Shown in pieces: positions 23,401 through 33,071 of a stretch of DNA of 56,386 nt (the stretch's first letter is position 1; the number at the start of each line of letters is the position of its first letter). The notes under the pieces are model-generated. The model was given only the letters and a program-made list of their open reading frames with translations, had not been told where the DNA came from and made no database searches. Made by a program: the position numbers and the translations under genes. Origin of the DNA: Folioceros fuciformis (lineage: Eukaryota > Anthocerotophyta > Anthocerotopsida > Anthocerotales); NCBI GenBank assembly GCA_049999805.1, contig JBNGIO010006169.1:73354-129739 (forward strand), written 5' to 3'.

Positions 23401-26400
23401 TCGTATCATGAGTTGAACGTCTGGGCTGAGCAGCGTGGTTGCTCTGAAGGCTTTGGAATGTGAGGCGATTATGGCCCTGTTCACAGGGGCGAAACGCTGT
23501 GTCCTCTTTGGTGACCCTCGGCAGCTGGCTCCAAAAGTTCATCAAGAACCTGGTGAGGACATGTCCGGCCAGATGGTGCTTTGTATGTCAATGTGCCCAC
23601 CTGATGCCGAAGCTCTCTTTTGTAGTGTATGTGTGCTCTTTCACCAAATTTTGAAGTCACGTTATGCACCTTTTTCCTGGCAGCTGCAGGCTTTGCACGA
23701 ACCTTAATGGGGCGGTTGCAAGATGTGGGGTTAGCTGTTCACTTGTTAACGACCCAATATCGCATGCATCCAGATATAGCGTACTTTCCTTCCCGCCAAT
23801 TCTATGGGAATTGCCTTCGTAATGCTGGACCGCCTGTTGAAGCGATCTTCACGTCAGAGGCTCAAGCTCTTGGGACATGGTCACGAGGTTTCAGGATAAG
23901 GCCAAGAAGCTATTGCTTCCTCGATGTGAAGTCTACATACATTTCTGTAGAGCATGAGGCCGTGGAGGTATACTTTGTCCCTGCAATCGTTGAAGGGCTG
24001 CTGCGAAGTTTGAAGCCAGGAGTAAGACCAAATGTTGGAGTAATTACGTCGTCCTCACAGGATATAGCACCCATTAGCATTGAGCTGCAGAAGTTTGGTG
24101 TATCAGAGGCAGTATGCGAAGTTAATACTGTTGATGGCTTCCAGGGGAGGGAGAAGGACATCATTGTGCTGTCTTGTTTGAAACCTAAGGAGGCTGGTAG
24201 CTATTTCAGTGATGACAGGATGTTGGCTGTAGCCCTGACAAGAGCGAGGCACTCTCTAGTCATTGTGGGGGATTCAAGTCTGCTTCGATGTGTGAGTTGG
24301 TCTTGGGAAGCTCTTGTAGAGGATTCCAAAAAGCGCCAAGTTCTTTGCCAGAATCTAAGGGAGAAAACTTGCAGTAAGGAGAGGCGCAACGAGATGAGTA
24401 AGGGGCTGCATATGAAGACAGGTCGCTATCGGGAAAGGATGGTCAGGGCAGGGCAGGATGCCTCTGTAAGCAGAATGGCACCAGGAAACAAGGTTGAGAC
24501 GCCCAGAAGAGCAGGGCAGAAGAAGTTGGCGTCCAACAATGCTGTACGACACGAACATAGAGGTCCTACACTCACTAGACGAAATAGCCACCATTTTGAG
24601 GAGCATGTTTATTTCGGTCAGGATGATATGAGTGCGAAGGTCAGGAGATATAACACCTATGAAACCCATGCTAGACAAAATAAAGATCCAGAGCCAAAAG
24701 TCAGGAGACTGAGGAGCCAGAAGATGAAAACAAAGGAGCAGGACAAGGAGCGCGAGCATGCTGCATCAGGCATAATTGACTCGAGTGGTCACCCAAAGGA
24801 GTACATACAGGGGGAGCGGAACTGCAGGATGCCACAAGTCAGCAGAGAAAAACCTGAGAAAGAAGCAAGGAGGGGGGTGCGCAAGACTCATGTTGAGGGT
24901 GAGGTACAAGAGGACGGTGGTAATTTTAGTGTCACTGGAATGACACAAAGTGGAAGGCATAACAGGAACAGTCGCCTGGAGGGCGAAGTCCAGAGGGAGC
25001 AACTCAGGGCCAGGGGAAAGAGGTTTAGGACGAGGGAAGATTCCGTGGCGGATGTTAGCTGCAAGACACAGAGGAAGCTGGACGAAGAGATGCCAAAGAC
25101 GAAGAAGCACAAGGGCAATGAAAGGGTAGGAAAGGCAGAGGTGAGAAAATGGAGCACGAAGAAGGAAAGCTCCGAGGAGAACATGATACAGAAAAAGAAG
25201 ATTGACCATGATGTTGCGGACAACTTGGAGCGAGGAAAGAACGAAATCAAGAGAAAAGTTCTTGAGGTGGAGGATGAATATGAGGAAGAATCTAAGAGGA
25301 AGCAGGGAATAGGCAAGCCATCAGACAGGAAGTCCAAGAAGGGTGAGGACGAGCCAAGGGTTCGAAAGAGGAATAAACAACACGATGGCCAGGTGTTAGG
25401 TCTTGAAGGTGAAATTGTGAGCAACAAGGTAAAGTCTGAGACGAAGCTAATGAATGGGAAGGGGAACCAGGTCGAAAAGACACGCAGGAAAGGTAAGGAA
25501 CCCCAGGTTGAGAAGAAGCTTAGAAGAGTGAAGGAGGACAAGGTGGTGGAGACGTTTAGGAGAGGTCAGGAAAACCAGGGTGAGAAGAAGCTAAGAGATG
25601 TTACGCAGGGCAACGTCTATAAGAAGTCTAGAAAAACAGGTAAGGAGTACAATGCTGAGCGGACGCCTAGGAATGTCCAAGAGGACAAGGTTGAGAAGAT
25701 GCGTAGGAAAGGTAAGGAACACCAGGTTGAGAAGAAGCTTAGAAAGGTTAAGGAGGACAAGGTTGAGAAGACACCCAGAAAAGATAAGGAAGACCAGGGT
25801 GAGAAGAAGCTAAGAGAAGTTCACGAGGATAGGGTTGAGAAGAAGCTCAAAAAAGGTATGGAAGACAAGGTTGAGACTACGATTAGAAAAGCTACGGAAG
25901 ATCAGGTTGACAAGTTAGGAAAGTTCAAAAAGGACAAACTCGAGCAGAAGATGAGAACAGGCACGGAGGAAAAGGTTCGGGAGACGCTAAGAAAAGGTGA
26001 AGGAAACCAGCTTGAAAACAAGCTTAGAAGTGGTGAGCTGGGCAAACTTGAAAAAGTTGGAGAAGGAAATCAACTAAAGGCGCAAAAGGAGGACAAGAAA
26101 TTGCGATCCCATTCAATTCAGAAACTGGAGGTTACTCCGAAGCAACCGGGAAGGACGAGGAGACAGGAGAAGCAAGATGACAACGAAAAAATAGTGCGAA
26201 ACAGCACTCGGATGAGAAGAAACCAGGAGATGAACATTGACAGGGAAGGGGACTCGCAGAATGGAGAACATAGGGCTCAGAGAAACAAGCATAACCAGGG
26301 TGCAATGGACGCGGACATCAGTTTGGGAAAGACGAAGAAGACGACTGCGGATGCAGTGGCTGATGCAGAGAGGAAGCCCAAAAGGCAGAAGATCGGGACC

Positions 26401-27888
26401 AGGTCCATCATCACAGGAAACTATGATGCTGGACTTGCTGACGAAATCCCAGAGCAATTCGAAGGTGGAAAGGCTGAGGAAAATGGGAGAAAAGTTGCTG
26501 TGCAGAGGAAAAATGGGATTGAACTAGGTGCAGATCCTGTTAAGTGTCAACGTAACAAAAGAAAGGCAGTGGAACCAGATAGTGCTGTTGAACAGAACTC
26601 GAATCCAGGGGGAAAAAACGTGAGACGAGGATCTAATGTGCAAGCTGCGGAAAAGAGTTCCCTCAAATGGTCCAAGATAGAACAGGGTGAAAGCCTAGGT
26701 GTATCAAACAAAGTGAGGTGGACAGGAGTGAAAGTGAGGAAGTGTGGGATGAAAAAGCACCAATCTCAGGATAGAAACGCGACCGACAGAAACTCCAAGA
26801 AGGAGAGGAAAACAAAGGAACCTGCATCAGAGCTCTTGGGCAGCCAGAGTGATGCACTCAGCAGTGATTGGAAGTGGGAGAGGACGCAAGCAAAAGGTAA
26901 GTTGCCAGCTGTTGTTGGTGTCCCGGAGAGAGGTGAAGAAGAGTCCCAAGCTACGAGTAGAAAGTACAGAAGAGAGAAATGCAAGGACTCCAATGCTGAG
27001 GTGCTGGTTATTTCCGCTAGTGTTGGAGATGGCCAGGAAATCGGTGCATCAGCAAGGGCAGGCAAGCGGAAAAAACGAGAAAATGATAGTGTGGCATTGG
27101 TTTCAGACCAGAACAGTGATACTCCCGGCAGAGACCAGAGAAGGCAGAAGCTCAAGAGAGATCCAGCTGACACGCATGCCAAGAAGGAGGAGAATTATCA
27201 TGTGGCATGGGTTTCGGACCACAACAGTGATCCTTCCAAAAGAGACCAGAAGAGGCAGACGAAGTCCGAGAGGGATCCAGCTGACAGAGAGGCCAAGAAG
27301 GAGAAGGAGGCAAAGAAGGATGAGGTAGACCCCATGAGTGATCCTTCCAGGAGAGAGCAGAAAAAGCACACGAAGCCCGACGGAGATCCAGCTGACACAG
27401 AGGCCAAGGAGAAGAAGAAGTTGAAGAAGGCGAAGAAGAACAAATCCCAATTAATTGATGCAGACCCCATGAGTGATCCTTCCAGGAGAGAGCAGAAAAG
27501 GCAGGTGAAGTCCGAGAGAGATCCAGCTGACACAGTGGCCAAGAAGGGGCCGAAGGCGAAGAAGAACGCATCCCAATTAATCGAGGCAGACTCCATTAGT
27601 GATCCTTCCAGCAGAGACCAGAAAAGGCAGACGAAACCCAACAGAGATCCAGCTGACAGAGAGGCCAAGAAGGAGAAGAAGGACAAATCTCACTTGATTG
27701 AAGCAGACCCTATGAATGATCCTTCCAGAAGAGACCAGAAAAGGCGGATGAAGTCCAACAGAGATCCAGCTGACAGAGAGGCCAAAGAAGGTGAAGAAGT
27801 ACGAATCCCAACCCAGGGAGACCCCATGAACTGTCGGAGGCATCAACGTAAAGTCTGGACGAGGCAAGTTGCTGGCACTAATTGCTAA
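20414..27888 (+). CDS. Senataxin/SEN1-like superfamily 1 RNA/DNA helicase with a very long charged repeat tail
   Basis: UPF1/SEN1-class helicases unwind RNA-DNA hybrids and act in transcription termination and RNA decay. The start at 20414 opens a coiled coil (REQEVEDIENKLARLEAHLA). Supported later exons are 21010-21171, 21301-21585, 21723-22033, 22139-22457, 22566-22585, 22752-22767, 22862-22895, 22996-23252, 23349-23362, 23450-23552 and 23690-27888. The first two exon borders are uncertain. Helicase motifs in order: GGPGTGK-T, CTPSTAAINHIR (Ia), DEAAQ (II), GDPRQLAPKV (III), TQYRMHPDIA (IV), EVNTVDGFQGREKDIIVLSC (V) and ALTRARHSLVIVGD (VI). All key residues are present. The last exon is 4.2 kb, and beyond motif VI it encodes about 1170 residues very rich in Lys, Arg, Glu and Asp with two repeat arrays, predicted disordered. 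No stop interrupts it. Confidence 0.88.
25440..26080 (+). repeat. internal coding repeats, about 12-residue Lys/Glu motif
   Basis: Within the helicase tail, segments of the type KVEKKLRKVKED, QGEKKLREVHED and KVEKTPRKDKED recur roughly every 36 bp. The reading frame is maintained throughout. Copies are diverged, which suggests old expansion followed by substitution. Confidence 0.75.
27110..27795 (+). repeat. internal coding repeats, about 40-residue SDPSRRxQKR..RDPADxxAK unit, six copies
   Basis: The phrase DPAD[TR]xAK occurs six times near the C terminus, each copy preceded by a variant of SDPSRRDQKRQTKS. The linkers are Lys-rich and differ in length. The later copies are more alike, which fits recent local duplication. 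The array is distinct in sequence and period from the one at 25.4-26.1 kb. Confidence 0.85.
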
Positions 27889-28597
27889 TGAGTTTATACT
27901 GAGAGATTCATAGCCATGCTTTTCGGGAATTGTGAGAAAAAGCTTGTCTAACAGAATACCTGGCGTCCTACAGATGTCATTGAAGCACAAGGTCAGCCGG
28001 ACGACAAAGAGGAAATCGAGCGCACAGTGCAACCAGAAGTAGAGGCTTTGTTTGAAATTGCCAAAAAGGCTGCTGCAGCAGCAGCTTGGCGTTAGCGAGC
28101 AAAATGTTAAACCACAGGCCCATGGCTGTCACAGCCACTGCCACGCAAATCTCGTCTTATGTTTAACACGCTGTGTACGCATTGCCACGTTAGGTCGGCC
28201 GAAGATGGCCATGGCACGGCACGGCACGGCACGCGCACGTGGTACAGCCGCCATGGTTTAGGTAAGCGCACTGTAGCCGTGTGAATGCGGTCGTCGTTGA
28301 TCCGGATATCAGTACGGTGAGTGACGGGGCCCGGTAACGTTCTCCGGTTACAGTGGAAGCCTGCGATGCAGATACTCTGTTTCTTCGCGCCTTGTATGCG
28401 CCTACATCCCGACGGCTGCTCGTGTGCGACTTCGTGATTCTGAGAAGTTTCCTGTGGGCGGAGGTTGCAGCTCGATTTGAGAACTTCTTACTGCAACTGG
28501 AAGGAATTTTCTGCTCGTCAGCTTGGACTGGTGGAGTGGAGAACTTTTGCAACAGCGTGATTGTGGTGTTCCCTCGCAGGGCTCGATTCAACCAGGC
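27889..28597. other. intergenic region between the helicase and plastid IscA genes
   Basis: A short GGCAC tandem run occurs at about 28214-28235. Downstream of it the DNA is GC-rich and probably forms the IscA promoter and 5' UTR. No gene is recognised. Confidence 0.45.
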
Positions 28598-29486
28598 ATG
28601 GCAGCAGTGGAAGGAAGTTTGCGGACCATGCTAGTTGCAAGCGCCTCGCCTCCTACAAGGGCTAGCTCCTCGTCGGCCTCCGTGGTGCTGCACATGCCAT
28701 CCTCGGGTTTACGGACTTCCAGACTTGCGCGTTGTGTTTCAGTTCCGGGATCGAGAGTGCACCGATTGAGGAAAGATTTGAGGGCGTCTGCAGATGCAGG
28801 TATCTGCAGATGGTGTTAGGTTTTGCAGATGGTGTTAGATTTTGCAGCTGCTGGCTTTCTGTGGTTTGACCTGCTCAGGTAGGGTTTATAAGGAAGACGT
28901 GAGTTTTGTGCTGGGTTTGTCATGTTGAGCGGAAATTTGCACACACTTATTGAAGGTGTCTAATTTGGTTTGCAGCCTCTGGTGCACCAGGAGCTGTTGC
29001 TCCAGCCATCACGTTGTCAGATAACGCATTGGCTCATTTAAGTAAAATGAGGGCGGATCAGAACAAAGATCTGCTTCTCAGAGTGGGAGTTAGACAAGGG
29101 GGCTGTTCAGGGATGTCGTATGTTATGGACTTTGAGGAAAGGTCGAAGCTCAGGCCAGAAGACTCAATCATCGATTACGAGGGATTCTCAATGGGTACGA
29201 GTTGCTGGTCTTGAGTTTTGTGCCGTAATTCTACCCTTCCTATTGGACGTATGTCACGTACACGACCTCTCTGTTTCGCTTTCGTCACACGCAGTGAAGT
29301 GCCTCGGAGAAGATGTGTGCATAATCTTTGATGGTTTGTGGCCGTGCAGTCTGTGATCCAAAGAGCCTTCTTTTTCTCTTCGGAATGCGACTGGACTACA
29401 GTGATGCCTTGATAGGAGGTGGTTTCTCTTTCAGCAACCCCAACGCCACATCAACCTGCGGCTGCGGCAAATCCTTTGCAGCCTGA
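28598..29486 (+). CDS. plastid-type iron-sulfur assembly protein IscA/SufA (three exons, 185 aa)
   Basis: A-type carriers bind or pass on Fe-S clusters during SUF assembly in plastids. Exons 28598-28799, 28976-29194 and 29350-29486 have GT-AG borders, compatible phases, and join to 185 residues. The first 60-odd residues are rich in Ser, Ala and Arg and lack acidic residues, as in a chloroplast transit peptide. The mature part has [15 protein letters not shown], then [20 protein letters not shown] with the first ligand Cys. It ends [13 protein letters not shown] followed by STCGCGKSF with the paired C-terminal Cys residues. All three conserved cysteines are present. The sequence aligns without gaps to Arabidopsis CpIscA (At1g10500) as I recall it. 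Confidence 0.93.
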
Positions 29487-30678
29487 GACCCAGGACACAG
29501 CCAGCTTCTCCGTCTCTCAGCCAGTATGTACAGTAACCCGTTGTGGTAAAGGGGCCGAGAAAAAAAGCATTCAATGATGTACATTTCCATGATGTCTACT
29601 TGTTTCTTTGATTGCTCTCCTGTAAGTCTAATGAGGAATTGGGATTTTCCTATGTGATCCCTCTTTACTTGAGCACAATATAGCAATTTGCACACATTTG
29701 AGTTCCTTACCTCAAAATTAGTTTTGGGACCTCTTTTGTTCCCACCTTTGTGACGGAGGTGTGATCTGCCGACTGGCAATGATTGGATCAAGATCCAATG
29801 ATGTGGGTGCATATGTATTTGGCAAGGCCTCCTCTGACATTCTCTGCCATTCTCTGCAATGGATGCCAATGAGCAGAAATGGTTAGCAAGAAGTAAACAG
29901 TCGGTATGGCAGATTCGAGGGCTTTATTTTCACGTCGGGGTTCTTTGGTTGCACGTGCGTGTAATAGGTGGAGCGAGCCTGGCTGCTTGGCTTCCTGCCT
30001 TTCTTGGCGTGGAAGCAACCGTCACATTTGGCTCATCTTTGCTTTCTCTGACTCGTGCGCCTGCATTGCGTTGCATTGAATAAAGCATTAACCCAGATGC
30101 TAGAAGCAGGAGGGTAGAATATCCAGCCACGGACGCCAGGTAAAGACAGAGTAGCCCAAGAGAGAGACATCCTGCCTGCCCACATTTTCCCTTGTGTTCC
30201 GGCGGGTGCCAGGCTTTTGTGCGGCTGTCCTCTGATTAGCTGCTGCGCATTCCCCTGCTCCAGGATGTGGCACCAATTGGCACGCAGGGATCTGGAGCAG
30301 CTACCTGCTGCTGCTTCTGCTGCGGCTGGTGCTGGATGATGATGAAAGAGATAGATGAGGCCAAGTCCTGGTCCTTTTCTTGGGTCTGCACGGACCGGGT
30401 CCCGACTTGCCTATCTGTTTCAGCTTGAAGTTGCGGGAGCACTGCGCAATTGTACGTCTGGGTGGGAGCTGCTGTGGAGTGGAGGGCATGTTGTGGTGGC
30501 GAAGATGGGAGGCCTGGTTGGCGATGCCTTGGAGAAGATCTGAGACGGAAAGCCCGTCAGCAATTTGTGAGAGCGCAGGCAGCTGTAGGAAGAGGAGCGA
30601 GGGCGGAGAGTGCCATAGCGGGTTTGCAGGACAGGATCAGAGTCGTGATCGCCATCAGCATCAACAGGGATAGGGATA
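29487..30678. other. IscA 3' region and MAP2K promoter / 5' UTR
   Basis: About 1.2 kb separates two co-oriented genes. Open frames on both strands lack domains. The GC-rich stretch 30200-30678 directly before the kinase start probably contains its 5' UTR. Confidence 0.4.
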
Positions 30679-31665
30679 ATGAACAGGGAGCGGCTGCCCA
30701 GGCTTAACCGCCCGATTCCCCTGCCACTGCCCCTGCCTCCCCCGTCGATGGTGCAGACACCCACCAACAACCACGGACCCGGCTGTGGCAAGGTTTCGAG
30801 CTTGCAGCGGAATGTGGCGCTGGAGGACCTGGCGAGGCTGATGCTGCTGGGTTCGGGAAGCGAAGGCAAGGTGTACAAGGTGCAGCACAGGTCGACTGGC
30901 CAGCTTTTTGCGCTCAAGGTCATCCAGGAGAAGCACGAGTCGATCCGGAGGCAGATCATACAGGAGATGGAGATTCTGAGGACCACCAAGAACAGGCATG
31001 TCATTCAATGCTACGGCGTGTTTGAGAACGGAGGGGAGGTCTCCTTCGTGTTGGAGTACATGGATTGCGGCACCTTGGCCGATGTGCTGCGAACTCAAGG
31101 AAAGATCCAGGAACATCATCTGGCGGAGGTAACGAAGCAGGTGCTGACAGGGCTGTGCTATCTGCACAAGAGCAAGATCGTGCACCGGGACATCAAACCC
31201 TCCAACCTGCTGCTGAACAGGAGGCAGGAGGTGAAGATAGCAGACTTCGGTGTGAGCACCGTGCTGGCTCACACCATGGCTCAGTGCAACTCCTTTGTGG
31301 GCACGTGTGCCTACATGAGCCCGGAGAGGATGAACCCCGACGCCAATGGCGGCTACTGTGGTGCCTCTGCAGACATCTGGAGCTTAGGGCTGACTCTGTT
31401 CGAGTGCTTCTTGGGCAGATTCCCGTGCCTCAAGCCCGGGGAGAAGTCGGACTGGGTGACCCTCATGTGCGTCATCGGGCTGGGCGAGCCTCCTCCCCCG
31501 CCACCAGATGCTTCCCTCGAGTTCCAAGACTTCCTCAGGTCCTGCTTGAGAAGAGATCCAAATGAGCGGCCGTCAGCAGCAAACCTCCTTTCTCACCCAT
31601 TTCTGACCAAGTACGACGGCCAGCCTCGCAGCTTGGCTGCTTTGTTGAGATCCCCGCCCTTGTGA
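30679..31665 (+). CDS. MAP kinase kinase, plant group C/D type (MKK4/5/7/9-like), intronless, 328 aa
   Basis: This dual-specificity kinase would phosphorylate a MAPK in stress or developmental signalling. The single exon contains every kinase subdomain: glycine loop LLGSGSEGKVYKV, ATP-binding Lys in FALKVI, Glu in EMEIL, catalytic loop HRDIKPSNLLL, DFGVS, SPERM in place of APE, and DIWSLGL. The activation segment has T-M-A-Q-C-N-S, the plant S/T-x5-S/T pattern rather than the animal x3 pattern. The N terminus carries a basic-hydrophobic docking motif (RERLPRLNRPIPLPLPLP), as in Arabidopsis MKK4/5. Absence of introns also fits groups C and D. The start at 30679 gives a complete docking site. 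The next gene, RCC1, converges on it. Confidence 0.95.
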   Translation: MNRERLPRLNRPIPLPLPLPPPSMVQTPTNNHGPGCGKVSSLQRNVALEDLARLMLLGSGSEGKVYKVQHRSTGQLFALKVIQEKHESIRRQIIQEMEILRTTKNRHVIQCYGVFENGGEVSFVLEYMDCGTLADVLRTQGKIQEHHLAEVTKQVLTGLCYLHKSKIVHRDIKPSNLLLNRRQEVKIADFGVSTVLAHTMAQCNSFVGTCAYMSPERMNPDANGGYCGASADIWSLGLTLFECFLGRFPCLKPGEKSDWVTLMCVIGLGEPPPPPPDASLEFQDFLRSCLRRDPNERPSAANLLSHPFLTKYDGQPRSLAALLRSPPL

Positions 31666-33071
31666 CGGCTCCCTGTCTTCCCTCTCTTGTGGATAGTCCT
31701 AGCACCCCATTCCTTCCAACATGCTACTCAACAGCACTGCTGCCTGCATCTGTCTGCATGTGCCGTGAAGATAAGTGTGCCCATAGCTGTAGCACTCAGC
31801 ATGATTTGTTCCTTCCCAGAAACTTATGTTTGCCTCTGCCTGCTCGCTCTACGCAGCAGGCATCAGTTATGTGTATATTATCCAACATACCTGCAGGTCT
31901 CCACCAGGTGGGCAGGCAGCAGGTATCACACCTTCTTGTGTCTCGTCTCATGTCCCTGTGCCTGTGTCTGCGAACATGCTTTTCATGGTCCAACAAAGAA
32001 CCATCTCCGACCACCACCTCTCCCAGTACACCAAATGCATGTCCAGGAATCCAAGTTACCCAGGCCTTCACAAATGCAATGCAACCCTTCCCACTCCCTG
32101 ACTACCAGCAGCCCGGCAGCCCTGTACCGCATCACGGCATCAGTACAGACTGTTACAAAAGGAGTTGCCGGCATCAGATGAAATGGAGGAGGGAAGGCTC
32201 AAGGAAGGAAGCAGCCATGCGAGACGTCTCCTGAAGAAGGTGTATGGAGTGTGGGTATATCTGTACAGTACGTTTCTCATGAGTGTCTCAGTGTAAGTGG
32301 CTGGTCTGATACCTGCCCACTTTGTCCAGAACGGCGAAGGGATCCCTGGTCTTGTGTCGTCACGCTGCGTCGCGACCGACTCAGCATTTGACATTTTCGT
32401 TTGTTTGAAATCCAGTTAATAGTATTTTTAAATATAAAAGATATATCTTCCACGATCACTTTTCAATCACAATCCCTTTCCCATCACTTTTCGATCCACT
32501 TTTGGGACTGGACCAACCTTCTCGATGCTAAAGTGAGTAGTCCAGATCCTTCCTTCTATGGAACGTTCTATACCGCTACAGCACTGGTGGTCGCTTTCCA
32601 TACTTATTTTTTCATCACATACTTTGTAAATGTGAAATTTCTTTAACCTTTTAGAGTGTGCAAGTTCTATCCTTGTTCTTCATGTGATAGGCATATTCTT
32701 CATGTTCTTTGCTAGTCCATGTTCTTCACGCTTCCAAGATAGGAACTTCCTAGATATAATGTGCACACTTTTGTAGGATTGAGATCTTCAAGCTATCCTT
32801 GTGAGTAACATTGTTTTTCACTATACCTTTTTGACTGTGTTCATGCACCATTGACAACTTGCTTCAATCAAGCTTTGCAGATGAGCTTGAAGCTATGTTA
32901 CCACTACAAGGAACTTGAGGGGATTCTTGACTCATTGATTACTCAAAGGGAGTGCTTTGTTGACTCATTCTTGACTCATTGATTACTCATTGATTACTCA
33001 AAGGGAGTACAGTAGTTTGTCTGGAAAGCTACTGGGTGTGCTGAAGTGGCCGATGAACTTGCAGCCATGCA
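31666..33071. other. convergent intergenic region between MAP2K and the RCC1 gene
   Basis: The first 600 bp are GC-moderate and may include the kinase 3' UTR. From about 32400 the DNA is AT-rich. Near 32930-33010 short direct repeats of CTTGACTCATTGATTACTC occur. No gene is recognised. Confidence 0.4.

Noticed and set aside
25292-27686. Long minus-strand open frames opposite the helicase tail, rich in Leu, Ser and Phe
   Set aside because: They mirror the Lys/Glu codons of the real plus-strand gene and have no independent motif.
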